Source: Paracyclopina nana (Eukaryota > Arthropoda > Copepoda > Cyclopoida > Cyclopettidae). Taken from it: 64,000 bases of DNA. Below, in pieces: positions 31,922 through 44,205 of this stretch; position 1 is the first letter of the stretch, and the number at the start of each line of letters is the position of its first letter. Both the position numbers and the translations under genes were made by a program. The notes beneath the pieces were generated by a model that did not search any database, was not told where the DNA came from, and was given only the letters and a program-made list of their open reading frames with translations. The stretch is from contig JAGUCH010000005.1 of the NCBI GenBank assembly GCA_019096065.1, forward strand, positions 2,976,001 through 3,040,000. The letters are read 5' to 3'.

Positions 31922-33800
31922 ATGCTTATAATATTCATCTTAACTGTGTGCTTGCCGATTGGCAATGGCCGAGTTGAGCCGAAACTTGTGTTAGAAGGGC
32001 CTATATGCCATAAAGGGCATGCTTTGGTCCCTCTACGAACGATTTACCACCCGAAGCCAGACAGAAAAGCCGTAGTGATGGATACGAGCAATTTTTGCCT
32101 GCTTCTTGAAAACACCCTGGACTCTGTTATTAAGCTAGAAAATGGGGTGGAACAATTGAAAGAAAACGTGGCCACTGTAGATGTGCCTTCGGATATAGAG
32201 ACATACCATGACAACCAATATGTAGGTGTGAGTGCTCTACCGACTAATTTGGATGAAAAATGTCAGTCGTTAGGATTTGACTTTAAGGCTTTTGTTCCGG
32301 AAAGCCAAGCTGACATGAACCTAGCTCTAGAACTGTTAACTAAGGCTGCGGACACTAATGCTGCTGCGAAGTTCACTGTTTGTATGAAGTTTAGATTTAT
32401 TGGCAACTCCCCAGTTTCACTTTCGGGTAGTGTGCCTTTTGATAGAATACTTTGGAAAGAGACTGCTAAGGCGTCAATTAAACCAGGCTTTCCTTGTATT
32501 ACTGGAACATTTGCTAACAAAAAGCTTGTAGAAGCTAAGTCTCATGTGTTTGACGGAACTGACCCTGTGGGCACTATCTGTGTGCGCAATAAGTTTGCTG
32601 TTACCCACAAGGTTCAGATTAATAGTACCTTATCTGGAGCTAAAGGTGTTGTATTCTTAAGCTGCCTTGAAGAATCTTGTTGAATCAGGCAGAACACCAA
32701 AGTTCACCGATGGAATGAAGGAAAAGGTCAAAAGATTGACCATTCCGGACAATATAAGTTTGGCAGTACGTTTACTGCAAAAGTTTAGTGATGCTTGTGT
32801 AAGCTTTGGGTTCCTGCCTAAAGATTATAAAGAAGTACTAGACACACTGGGGAAAATAGTCTTATTTGCTAAAAACATTAGGCAAATGGACAAACGCTTC
32901 AGTTTGCACAGAGTAAATGAAGTGAGTGATTTGGAAAGTCAAGCCATGACCAACAGTGTGTATGACCCCTTGGCCAACACTGAGGTTGTGGGCGATAGTG
33001 TGTCATAAGGAATGCTGGGGTTCCATAGCCTGGATCCTGAACCTGAATTGACTTATAGATTAGTGTCAAGAAGTATTGGTGGACAAGTGTTTGCTAACAG
33101 ATTCTTGACAAAGTACAAGGATTTGGGGTATGCCATCAGAGACTTACCCATTTATGGTGACTGTTATGTGCGTGATGCCAATGTAACAGTCTGTGGAAAC
33201 AAGCATTTAGAGGTACAGCCTGAGTCTCGACATTGTGCTAAAATGTTGCTGGGCTCAGCCTTGGGTGACCCATTTGCTGAGTGTGAAATGGTTCCTCTTT
33301 CCTCTAATGTGTTGGAGGAAGTGGCCTGTCCGGAATACCGTGGATTCTTGAATGTCATTCAGGATGTGTCCATTAACAGGACCTGCCTAAATGATTATAA
33401 GAATTCCATTACATTAGTGTCAGGGTCCTATTTGGTACGGAGTCTCTATCTTGTTACCTTGGGCAGTTCCAGTACTGGTTATGAAGACTCTCCGTGGGAA
33501 AGTGACATACTCAAGTTCTTCACAAAGTTTCCTGAGGAAGAGCCTCTGGGTTTGTTTGACACTTGGAAGATCATCCTAATCATAAGCACACTTTCTGGGC
33601 TCATTTTGATCCTCATAGTGTGTATTTTGATCTGGAAACGTCGAGCCTTACTACGCCGATGCTGTAGTGAGCCCGACTATGTCATGCCGGATGCTCATCG
33701 TCGACGAAACGGTGTGGGCCGTAGTGGCACAAGGGAAGAGCCTGCCTCGGTGGGCTTGTTGATTGGAATGAAAGCACTTGGCGCTGCTACGTTAGTATAA
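31922..33800 (+). pseudogene. env: Envelope-like glycoprotein, broken at two points
   Basis: Three consecutive pieces. 31922-32683 starts with a hydrophobic signal peptide ending near residue 17. 32667-33008 is in the next frame. 33012-33800 continues that frame after a single TAA at 33006-33008. The last piece has many cysteines, N-glycosylation sequons, a transmembrane span at residues 186-208 of that piece and a basic, Cys-containing cytoplasmic tail. The overall plan is that of a class I or class III-like viral envelope of about 620 residues. I see no certain family; capture from a negative-strand RNA virus or a baculovirus F-like source are both precedented for LTR elements. The frameshift near 32670 and the stop prevent one continuous product as the sequence stands. 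Confidence 0.65.
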
Positions 33801-33868
33801 GGCCACAGTTTCACTTTTTTCTCTAACCGTATTAGTGCTTACTCACCTTTTTTCATATTTTAGTTCTT

Positions 33869-33908
33869 AAAATGATGACAAAAGCTGAAAAAGTTAGGGC
33901 CGGGGTAA
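33869..33908 (+). promoter_or_regulatory. Weak polypurine tract
   Basis: Purine-rich DNA (for example GACAAAAGCTGAAAAAG, then GGGCCGGGGTAA) directly precedes the 3' LTR, in the place where plus-strand priming starts. It is interrupted by pyrimidines, so the exact tract is uncertain. Confidence 0.35.
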
Positions 33909-34687
33909 TGATGGACAACGAGTTCCATCATAGCCTTTGGTGCAAGGATAGGAAAAGAAAGGAAGAAGAAGATGACTATTCAGCGCAACAGTATCAACTT
34001 GGACCACACAACCTTGCCTTCATTTCATCATGCTTCACAGGTGGCTGGTTGCCTTGCCAAATTCTGCTTCACATGCTACATACTGCTATATAGTAGCTGT
34101 GAATACTATGAAGCTACCTGGACCAGCTGGGCCAGCCTTGAGATGATGAGAGTGCACTGCCAACGAGTGAAGGAGAAAAGGAAAGAGAAGGGAGTTCTTC
34201 AGGGGACCTCAGAGAAACAACATGTCAACCTCACTGCAGGAGGTTGACTGGGGTGAACTCTGCTAGCAGCTGAAGCCTGAAGATCCTCACCAAGTTTGAA
34301 GAGTACAGTACTGAAGAGGCAGCCACAGAGAAGAAGCTTTATTGTTATATACTGTTTTGAGCTCTGGTTGAAGTAGCTGTTGTGATGTGTTGTGCCAGCT
34401 AATGAATAGAAAATTCCACCCGACCTTAATGAAGTATATTAGTGCTCAGACTCATAGCGAGGTCCTGATCCCTGGAATGATCAGGGTGAAAGGGCGACAC
34501 TTAACCACTGGTCAACTGCTCATAAGCGTGCCGAGAGGTTCCTTGCCAGAAGCTGTGTACGTGAGGCTGCGGCCTCTGCATAGCGGCTTGTGAGACCTGG
34601 CAGCTCCGGTGCTGCGGACTGGTACTAGACTTGAACCGATGCTTTGAAACCTTCCTAGGTTCTAGAGGGCGTACCGGTCGCACACCA
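33909..34687 (+). repeat. 3' LTR
   Basis: 779 bp, apparently identical to 11224-12002. The reading frames inside it match those of the 5' LTR residue for residue. Identity implies either recent insertion or recent gene conversion between the LTRs. Confidence 0.95.
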
Positions 34688-34691
34688 TGAT
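34688..34691. other. Target-site duplication, right (TGAT)
   Basis: TGAT follows the CA end of the 3' LTR and matches 11220-11223. Confidence 0.85.
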
Positions 34692-36721
34692 TGCTAGCAT
34701 ATGTATGTGAGTGTGGTCCCAAAAGTTAGAGCCATTGGCAGAAATTGTTTGTTGTTGCTAATTCCAACTTTGCACTCATTAAGCACATTGGAACAATTGA
34801 GCGAAAGCATTATAAAGTTTACTGTACAACACCAAAAATGTATGTGTAACAAAAAAGAGCATGAGAAATCGAGTTGCAGAACGCGTGATCATTAATCAAT
34901 TACCACTTATCTCTTTCTTAGTACACACAACTTCTATGTAGAAGCATCCTATTCTATATACTATACAGAATACTATACAGGTATATGGCATGAAATATGA
35001 AGAGCAATTTTCTTTTTTATGATCTTTGGTCAGCAATGAGTCCATTGTGGTTTGTAGCTAGTGGCACCGTTCATTATATTGGCACCAAAGGAGCACTATA
35101 CGTTTCGGCAGTGTGGAAAGTTGTTGCTTTGCAATATTGCATCTTGCCCAATTTTCCACTATGGTGGTCTTTATATACGAGCGCAGTTGAATGTCACGTC
35201 CTTTATTTGAGATTTCTCATGCGACCTTTTTCGGGGCATTCTGACCGAAATTCATACCGTCAAGTTTTTCTTTTTATAATTTTTCTTCTCTACGTGGATT
35301 GAAAGGAAATGGCTGCAGTCAAGTTTTGCGAGATAGATTGTGAGGAAGGTTGGTATTACTACTACCAATTTCTATCATCCGGTGTCCATTCCTCTTGGGG
35401 TGACTCTTCGGAAATCGAAATCCATCACTTCTGACCACAATCGAATTCCTCCATCAATTTCCCTTGATTTACGTGTCGTGCCATGATGCTGAAATAAAAG
35501 TTGACTAGCCAACGTGAAAAGTTTCCTGCACTGCTTTTTCGTACAGTACGCTAATCTTATTTGTAATTCGAGGCAAAATCTTGTTAACAAAAAGTCAGTT
35601 TTCAAGTCTGCAGAAATTGGCCTCGCAGAAGAATCCATTCATTGCGCTGTAAAAATCACCAATATGTCGTGCTGACAAATTGCATGGCATTTCGAAAGGA
35701 GTTCCTTGAAAAATTACTGATGACTGGTTACGACAAATTGCTAGTTATTTTTTGACAGGTCGAAAATTGATTTTCGAACATGTGCTTGTGCTGTTGGCTG
35801 AACTTCAGTTTGGCAAAAAAATGTTTGCTCGGGAAAAAGTTCGGAATTACAGGGGGGTATGAGGAAATTTGGGGAAGCCTTCAATTTGAGGCACGATAAC
35901 AACAATATAGATGACTCTTTGCACGTATCTGCAGCAGCAAAGAAAAACAGGGCTAACTGCTTCAATTAAAGGCCAAATCAACCGTTTTGCCGTTAGACAT
36001 TATCCAATGAGTGTTTATTTAGCAGCTCAAGCTTCTATGGCTGCAGGCACAGCTTAAAAACTACGCAGCAACTCAAGTATATCCAAATTCCTGCTAATGA
36101 GGAAAAACACACTATACATTCTAAAATATTGCTCCCGGTTCATTATCATGGCCAATTCTCCGGAATCGTTTTTAAAGGCTCTCTCAGTCCTGTTTTTAAC
36201 CGAAGATCTAAGAATAGATGAGCTTTGGGCCAACTCTGTTCGAGACTAATCTTTGAGCCAATAGAGTGAAAAGAAAGAAAAAACCTCTCCAAGTTTAAGA
36301 ACCCACCACTACACAACCTCAGCTTCCTCGCTTGAACAAGGAAGTCCCATTCATGGGGGCCAGCTATAGAAAAGTGGAGGAGAAACATTTACCAAGCCTA
36401 ATAAATCTCGCTAAACAACTGCCTACTACTTGCAAGGTTGGAACTGGTCAGTGTAAAAAGCATCTTATGGCAAAACATTAGCAAGGCCCAACTCGTGTTG
36501 AAGTGGCACAAAAATGCAGCCTGTTCTGCTGCACCATCCATCCTTGGGAAAGAAGGCCACTGAAAGAAAAGAGAGAGAGCATCCATTCCAGAAATAGAAA
36601 AAAATCATCCATGATCATCCTCAAGGAGCCTCGCTGTCCCCCATCTAATTAGCGGCCCCGTAAATTCTGTGACATTTATTGTTTTCTTAGTTAATTCTAA
36701 ATACATACGATGAGGAATTTT
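34692..36721. other. Host intergenic DNA
   Basis: About 2 kb between the retroelement and the 3' end of ATF7IP. Short ORFs on both strands (34701-34895, 34997-35302, 35375-35638 and others) show no domain, and I find no repeats or RNA genes. Confidence 0.5.
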
Positions 36722-39700
36722 TTACGTCAAAGCAATGGATTGAGGCTCACTGAAGAAGCCAACACGACCGTGGACGTCTTTGGCTCGCACTGCAAAATGA
36801 TATTTGTTCCCCTTGGAGAACTGAGTTAATGTGCACGCCATTGGGAGAGGCAAAGCCTTCACATCTCCCACCTTTTTCCATAACGCCGACGAAGCTGTCT
36901 GCGCGATCGTTTCCTGATATGCGTATATCTGGTAGGTTCCAACGACGGCATGGAGACTTGGCGAGACTGTCATATTCCATGACAAGACTATGCCTATTAA
37001 AAACGAACAGGTAATTTTAATCATACTTTGACCCTCAAAAGGTCTTACCTGTGTTGAGTCTCGATATTTTCAGGATTGGCTTCGGGGGCATGGCCTTCAT
37101 GTTCATACCTTGAGGCTGTGACCTCGGAGGATCCGGTAAGGGAGCTGGATGTTTTGCGACTCTCATGATTTGAGCGCTCGTGTTTTTTAAATGAGATGTG
37201 GGCACCAATCTCAATCCATTTGTCTTCGGAGGTGCGATAGCTGCTGTACCTTTGTCGTCCTCTTCGTCAGACAGATCAACAATGTCAATAACCTTCTTCG
37301 AGTTGCCTCCCGTTGGAGGCGACTGGACAGCTGATGTTGGCGTTGATGTAATTGATTGCGTCATTTGCGTCGAATTGTGTATTATCGACACTGAAGGGGG
37401 TAGGCCTTGAAGCTGAATGCAAAATAGCAATAGAATACAAATTATGCTTTCGTTAAATTATGGCTTACCCTTGATGTTGTAGTAGTTGCCACCACTACGT
37501 TGACCGGCTTCTGCAATGCTGGTTTCCCATACGTGACGGTAGGTTTGGGGGCAATAGGCTTGGGAGCTGGAATGGGCTTTGCAACTGGAGCAGATGGGTT
37601 CTGTACTGAGGGCCTAGCTTGAGGGGGAATGGCTGCTCCGGTGGTCTTTGTGGCCATTTGCGTGCTTGGTGCAGTGGCTTTGCGTCCTCGGTCAGTGACA
37701 ACCTGCAGTCCAACGGATCGCGTAATTTTGATGGGTGTAACCCTTTCATCGGGCTTGTTTTGCACATCCACTATAAACCTTCTCATAACTGTGTTGAGAT
37801 CTGAGCACATCTTTTGCAAAAGCTGCGTTTTCTTCTTCCATTTTTCAGTGTCCTCTTCCACTCGCTCAAGCTTCCGCCGCAACTCTCCAGCTTCCGATTG
37901 AGCTGACAAAGCATCTGCGAATTTCTGAAGAACAATCTCTTCCAATTCCTGTAAAAGTGAGGAAAGTTTCATTCCAGCTGCACGCAACCTTTCATTGAAT
38001 GGAGCATTTCTATAAAATAGAATTACATCCACAAAATGCTCCAAGTTGATGCTTGTGCCCTCTTTCCTTTTTTTCTCAGATTCTAAAAAATAGTTTACCA
38101 ACTTCAATCATTGAAATCAATAAATACCTTAATAATATTTCTTTGAACAGGTTAATCCATAAGAAAAAGCTGAAGTTACTTTAAATTGTTTCCCCCCACC
38201 AAAATGAAAGTAGAAATTTTATTGATGATTCAATTAGCTTTGGGCTGCAAAAAATCTTGTAAAATGAGTTTGAAAATTCAAACAAAAGTAAATAGGAGGG
38301 CACCACAATGAAAAAAAGGAGCACTCGTTTGTCGATAAAGCTGCGACAGCTTATAATGCTCGTCCCGGCACGCCTCTGTCTTTCAACGCCAACTTAGTAC
38401 AACAGCTTCTAGCCTCGCCTGACTCAACTTTAGCACTAACGTCATCTCCTATGCTATGCACTAATCCGAGTCTGCCAATTTAATTCTCAAAATAGTCCTT
38501 TTTTGGGGAATCTTTTTGCAAAAAAATTCATCAAATCCATGACTTCATAATATCATCCAACATCAATAAGGCTCATGCAAATATCTGCAATTTTCGACAA
38601 AATTCGACGAGTTCAGACAGGTTTAGACAAGCTATTTACTATACATCAAGAAAATAATATATTAGTAGCATATCTGCCAACATTTAAGGAAGTGATGTGA
38701 GGATGAATATCCACCTTTCTAAGCAAAATGCTCAATTTTTTTAGGCATTTGGATGAAAAAAAGAATGAGAACGACCCCAACTGAAAAAGTTAGGGGCGGC
38801 AAGGGTATGAAATGCTATGGCTGCTGATAAAGGGCAGGAGGTAGACGAAGCTTAGTTTGTTCGACTAACCTCTACGCAGTTGCCCTTTCCCTCTCTTACT
38901 TTTTTCGCTAGTACCGTGCAGCTGAATGCTTCTGAGCTAGGGCTAGCCCTAGATCAACGCTTCTACAGCACGACGAGCCAGTACAGCATGCTTAAGTCGA
39001 CATTCACAAAGAGCGACCCTCCTGTTACCATAACGCGAGCAAAGAGACTCAAAAAATTGTTCTGGACTGGTTAATCAATCGAGTCTGATTTACCTGACGC
39101 GAAAATTTCTGAAGGCATTTCTTCACTTCTTGATTGGCGGTCCTTGCATCCTCCACCTTCTCATCCTTATCAAGCTTTGGCTTTTTGCTGTCTTCATGAG
39201 ACTCGGTTGACAGAGTCCTTTTGACTCCGCCTGAAAAATTAAAAAGGAGCATAAAAACGAAATGGCATTTTTCGATGAAAATGATTGCCAATTACTTACT
39301 TGGCACCTTCCTTGAACCATCCTCTTCATTGATTTTTCTGGCATTAGTGGATATCTCAGACAGCTCCTCCAATGCCTTCTTGTAATCAACAACTTGTTCT
39401 TTAGGCTCTTCTTCAATTGCACCCTCCAAGTCAATAGTTGGTGGTCCATCAACAGTTTCTTCATTTTTATCCTCTGGTGACTTATCTTTTGTAGCTTCAG
39501 TAGCAGAATTAGCTGGCTCTTCCTGGGAAGATGGGGCTGTGCTTTTGTCAAGAGACTCTTCATCGGAATCCTCAGAGGAGCTCGGTCCAAGCGGCTCAAG
39601 GCAAATTTCACTCTTTTTTCCGGGGCTCTCACCAGAGTTGGCCAATGGTTCTGTGACCTTGGCATCAGCTTCTTCCTTTTCTGCCTCCTTGCCAGATAAC

Positions 39701-40257
39701 TCAGCTTGAGGCAAAGTGGGCTCAGGTGAAGAAGTATCTTTGTCCACAGGAGTATCTTCTGCTGCAGATTCCACCTCCATTGGAGTGGCATCTTCTTTTG
39801 CCACACCATTTTCTAATGGCTCTTTTTCTTCTGGATCCTTTTTTTCCTTTGAATCCTCTCTTTCCTTCAAATCCTGTGCTTTTGCAACCTCTTCTTCTTT
39901 TAGTTCCTCTTTCTCTACTGGAGCAGATGGATCTTCTACGTCATCTAGCATCTCATCTGCTGGTTGATGATCTGAGTTACCATTTAACTGAGGAGAAGAA
40001 GCCCGCGAGTCTTTGCTTTCATTTTCTAATGGTTTATCTTCAAAACTGGTAGTTTTTGAAGCCTCTTCTTGATCAGGATCTGGGTTAGCAGAGCCATTTT
40101 CTATGGCTTTGAATGAAATTTCGTTATCGGATTCTTCCATAAGTTCACCATTTTTGCCACTTGAGTCCAAGATGGCGTCAGTAGGCTCCTCTAATGAGGC
40201 CTCCCCTAGCGGTGAAGAAGAGGACATCGCCAGCTCCACCGTTTCTATGTTTTTCAT
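36722..40257 (-). CDS. ATF7IP: ATF7IP / windei-like chromatin cofactor
   Basis: Five exons on the minus strand: 40257-39300, 39230-39094, 38082-37469, 37412-37049 and 36993-36722; about 780 residues. The first exon is very acidic (E, D and S rich). The second has a lysine-rich KKPK segment. The third has a coiled coil ([19 protein letters not shown]). The fourth has a SUMO-interaction-like motif ([13 protein letters not shown]). The last encodes a fibronectin type III domain with the family signature ([44 protein letters not shown]). The family stabilises SETDB1 for H3K9 methylation. Introns of 55-69 bp join cleanly, except that the exon 2 donor (GTAAAT) gives phase 0 while exon 3 needs phase 1. 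A weaker GTCAGG donor 5 bp upstream or an unseen exon in 38083-39093 would fix this. Confidence 0.9.
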
Positions 40258-43200
40258 AGCAACTCACTAAAGACGAATGAAAAGCCAGTTAAACTGAGGT
40301 ACTTAGCTGATGAAATTCAGCAATGAGAACAAAGTGAGATTGAGTAAATTCTCAGCTCTTACTGTAAACGATAATTAGAAATACCGATTCACAACTCTCA
40401 TCAGAAAAAGTCGCGAAACTTATGCCACCAGATGGAGCTGACCTCGACTAAACTAACAACACGGAAAGCTAATTTAAATTCGCTCACTTACAGACTACTG
40501 TTATTTTCGTTCTGATTTTATTTTACAAATTTTAATGACATTGGGCTAGATTTCGATTTTGGATTTAAGATGTAAGCTCATGGGCACTTTCTGGAATAGA
40601 CTCTGCCATTTCTCAACAAAACTAATTGCTAAAAAGGTTGTTTATTCAAAGCCAAAATACAAAATGATTGTGAATAAGCAAAAAAATATCATATACTACG
40701 CTAAAACAGAATCAGAAATGTGCTTCACCTCAGCTATGATAAAATTAAGGACTCGCTTCTCAAGTCCTACTGCTTGTTCATAAATCATAAGCTTTAGTTA
40801 AAGGTTTTTATAGGAGTTTAGATTGCCCAAGTGAGAAATACCACATAAACCTAAGAACAGATTTTCAGTTTCTCGGGGATCTGGAAGGTTTTTTCCAACG
40901 TTAAATCAATTTGCCAAAAAAGGCCAATTAAGTTCAACGTATGCAATCATGTTCTGCTTCTATTGCAGCAAATTAGAGCCTTAATGAAACTTCAAATTTA
41001 GCGTTTTTTAAAAAGACACTTATCTCTTCACCATTTAGAAATAGTCTATTTCCACATCAAATTCGCACCATCTGTAAATATGGGATATTTAAACCTTGTA
41101 AAAAAGTGGAAGTTTAGAATTTTAGAAATAATGTGAGAGCTATTGCAGAAATCATGAAGTTTTTATGGTTAATCTTATAAATCACACCTTGCATGGCAAC
41201 ACAAAGAAATGAAGAATAAGTTGCTGGTAGATGGCGCTGTAAAATGCACACACCGGCCAAATGCTCTGCCGTGAACGAGTTTTCTATTGCTACGTGAAAA
41301 CGTTCAATAAAGCTGAGCACGGGGAAGCGGCCGAAATCTAGCGAGCCGCCGAGAGCGGCCAATACAGCCACCACAATGCCGATAGCAAGCTTCTCTGCAC
41401 ACTCTCACGTATGCACTAACGCAAGCTGTCTGGGGCCTTAACATTTTCAACAGTCTATATGTTCTGGATTATCTTGCATTATGACAAGTTGAGACGAGTT
41501 TAGAGCTTCCTTTTAGGGTTGGTTTAAAATTGCAATCGTTTCCAGGTGAATAGGAGCGCGGCGTGGTGAAATCTAATTTTTGACACAGAATGTCTAATAG
41601 TATGCTCTCTATAACAAATGACTATTTTCGTTAACATTACAAATTGAAATTGACATTTTAAGCATTTTATAACATTTTTTCCATTTTAGAGAGCTAAAAT
41701 GAACGTATTTTTCAACAAAAACTTGCATTTTCAACCTATTCCTGAATGTCTAATAGTATGCTTAGCTAAGTAAAAATGGCAGAAATGTTGCAAATAAAAG
41801 CAAATTTGGATTTTTCGCATATTCTACAAAGCTTCAAGGGATGAAATAGGCTAAAATTGAAGATTGCAATAAGCAAACCGGTTAATCCAAACCGGTTAAA
41901 TCATATTTATTTTCAGCCCTTATAATCTTCGTTCTGCTGACAACACAACTAAAGCCTTAAATTACCTAAAAAACGCTTAAACCCATGGACAAATAGCTTC
42001 AAATGTTAGCCTCAAAGTTTATGTACATGTTCATATACTCCTCGTGCTGTATACTGCAGCATAGCTAGAGCAGCTCAAGGATGAAAAGCGTCTACGCGGA
42101 ATGGAGCAACTTTTGCACGTTGTCAATAGATGAAGGAACGCTTCAGTACAATGTTAGCACTACTCACCTAATGTTTCGCTCCAGAACGCTCCAGTTGACC
42201 GGTGTATTAACCCACTTGCTCCAGAGATCTGTTCTTTTCGGGCTCAGAAACCTCTCTGAGTCGTGAGTGCAGCTGCAGAGCGCGCGAAAACGCCGACGCG
42301 GCGCCCGCGACAGCTGTTTCCGACCGAAGCGCCACCTAGCGGCCACTTTGGTTTTCTCGTTATAACTCAGCCAGTTGACAACAAAAAGGTGTCACGACAA
42401 TGTCACGTCCTTCCTTAGCCTCCGTTACACGTTTTTTATTTGTGTCATTACTCTAATTATAGCTTAATTAGGGCGCTGAGGGCATCTGAAAAATTCATGC
42501 AAGTCATTATTACAATGGGTCGTTTTTAAGTCTATTCAATTTCAGCAAGAATTTTCTTGTTTCAATTTAAGAGTTCTTCAAGAAATAGATAGGAAAGGAG
42601 ACCCTTGTCATGTAAGGTGGCGCCGTCATCTACGAGCGATTTTGTGGAGCAAGAAAGGCTGTCGTTACTAGTCGGCCCGACCAGCCTTAACTCGACTGCC
42701 GCTCTCTCTTGCAGCCTAATCTTTTCCGCTCGTTCCTGTAATGTTGTGCCTTGTGCGTTGTGAGCGCTATCAAATTTGCGCTCGCGCCGGATAAGTTAGC
42801 GCGCTCTTTTCTAACCTTGCTCGCTAGATGCTGGCGCAGTGCAGCAAGTTTACATTACGGCTGGCCGGCATTGCTTCACAATTTGGTGTTAACTGGCTCA
42901 CCCAGCTGAAGGAAAATGAACCAACTTCTCTAAATTATTTCTTCGTTGTTCAACCGTTTTCATTCATAATTTGCTCCTTTTTTGTGTGATGTTTAAAGTT
43001 TTACTTTTTAATAACAAAGTGGGGCTTAAATGTGTTAAGGCATGTGATAATAATCACCTCATAAGAATCGACAGTTAAATTGTTGAATCCAACAGAAAGA
43101 TTAAAAAATTGAGAAAAACTATCAAAATATCAAGGCTTGTAAGTTTTTGCAAGTCTTATTAATCAAAGCTAACTCAAAGTACATGTTAGTTTTTGTAGTG

Positions 43201-43490
43201 AATGGAAAATCTAAATGAATTAGTGAATGCAATTTTGTCAAGATGAGGTATTTGTTGATAAGTGGCTTAAAGTTTTATTTGACTCTACCCTAAAAGTATC
43301 AAAAGAGCCCAATGGCTCACTGAATTTGAATTTACTTTAGATGTGTAAAACGATCTCCTAAAATGTGGGGCTTAGACTACGATCATCTAGTTTTCCATGA
43401 CATACCTGGGCCATGAACTAACAACTTATCACAGATCCAGACCATGATACTCGTTTGTCGTTAGATATCAGAGCTTGATCAACTCACTTA
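40258..43490. other. Intergenic DNA upstream of ATF7IP
   Basis: No supported gene. Points of note: a 19-bp direct repeat (GAATGTCTAATAGTATGCT) at 41588-41606 and 41744-41762; an ACCGGTTAA direct repeat at about 41877-41897; CTCF-like motifs at 41227-41238 and 42328-42339 (minus); and a GC-rich stretch at 42240-42360. Confidence 0.5.
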
Positions 43491-43492
43491 CT

Positions 43493-44205
43493 GATAGATA
43501 AGGACTCGCACCTAATGCTAGGAATATGCATTTCTTGTACCAATGGAGCCAATGTTTGTCATAGCTGGTCATATAAAACCTATCCAAAACAGCCCTTGCA
43601 TCAGATATTGTCAAAATTAAATTTAGCCGGTTCCAACAAGGAAAATCTGCATACTGTCAGGAGACAAGACTTGACTTTTGATCATCATCAGATCACAGCT
43701 AGTTCTCGCGCTCAGCTTAACCTGACTTTTAAAACTAGTTTACCGCACTATACTATGCTGATATTCCTTGTTGGAACCGGGCTATTGTTTCTACCTAATT
43801 ACCCAAGTTACTCCTGGTAACCCATATCAGTCCTTATTACCTATGTGAGCGAAGACCATCCCGGATACAGTTCTGAAAACAAAGGTCAGTTTTAAATGCC
43901 CAGATCAGTAACGTTTAACAGCCCTGACCAGACTGTTTGTAGATATCAGTCAGGACAAAAAAGTCAGACCTAGCTATTCAAAATTCCTTTAGCTCCCAAT
44001 GCTTGCACCAGTTAAGCCAGTTGTGTTATTTGTAGGAAGGCAGATTTTCCTTGTTGGAACCGGCTAAATTTAATTTTAATTTTAATCTATATCTGATGCA
44101 AAGGCTGTTTTGGGTAGGTTTTATCTGACCAGCTATGACAAACATTGGCTCAACTGGTACAAGAATTGCATATTCCTAGCATTAGGTACGAGTCCTTATC
44201 TATCT
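43493..44205. repeat. Fold-back inverted repeat
   Basis: The left arm (about 43493-43650) is the reverse complement of the right arm (about 44040-44205) with scattered mismatches: TAGCCGGTTCCAACAAGG on the left matches CCTTGTTGGAACCGGCTA on the right. A third partial copy of the CCTTGTTGGAACCGG core lies in the spacer at 43767-43781. The outer ends are GATAGATAAGG and CCTTATCTATC. I see no clear target duplication. It resembles a fold-back or MITE-type element. ORFs 43515-43820 and 44110-44538 run through the arms and are probably not genes. Confidence 0.75.

Larger units (their letters stand above)
11224..34687 (+). mobile_element. Giant LTR retroelement with accessory gene cassette
   Basis: The element is bounded by two 779-bp direct repeats that start TGATGG and end ACACCA, with a TGAT duplication outside. 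Between them lie, in order: a primer-binding-like site, a leader with a strong hairpin, gag zinc knuckles, an aspartic protease, the start of a reverse transcriptase, an integrase, a 5-kb gene-poor region of structured repeats, two antisense spliced genes, a 536-residue sense ORF and an envelope-like glycoprotein. At 23.5 kb it is several times the usual 5-10 kb. The integrase resembles the Ty3 type, while the gag knuckle spacing (C-x2-C-x3-H-x4-C) resembles Bel/Pao, so the superfamily is unresolved. Gag-pol is broken in many places. Confidence 0.93.

Noticed and set aside
11224..34687. Endogenous DNA virus (for example a nimavirus or nudivirus fragment) instead of a retroelement
   Set aside because: The LTRs, target duplication, gag zinc knuckles, retropepsin and integrase are direct evidence for an LTR element. 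A viral origin remains possible only for the accessory cassette.
39123..40052. ORFs overlapping ATF7IP exon 1 on both strands (such as 39123-39809 minus and 39726-40052 plus)
   Set aside because: Low-complexity GAA-rich coding DNA opens other frames. The ATF7IP frame joins correctly to conserved downstream exons.
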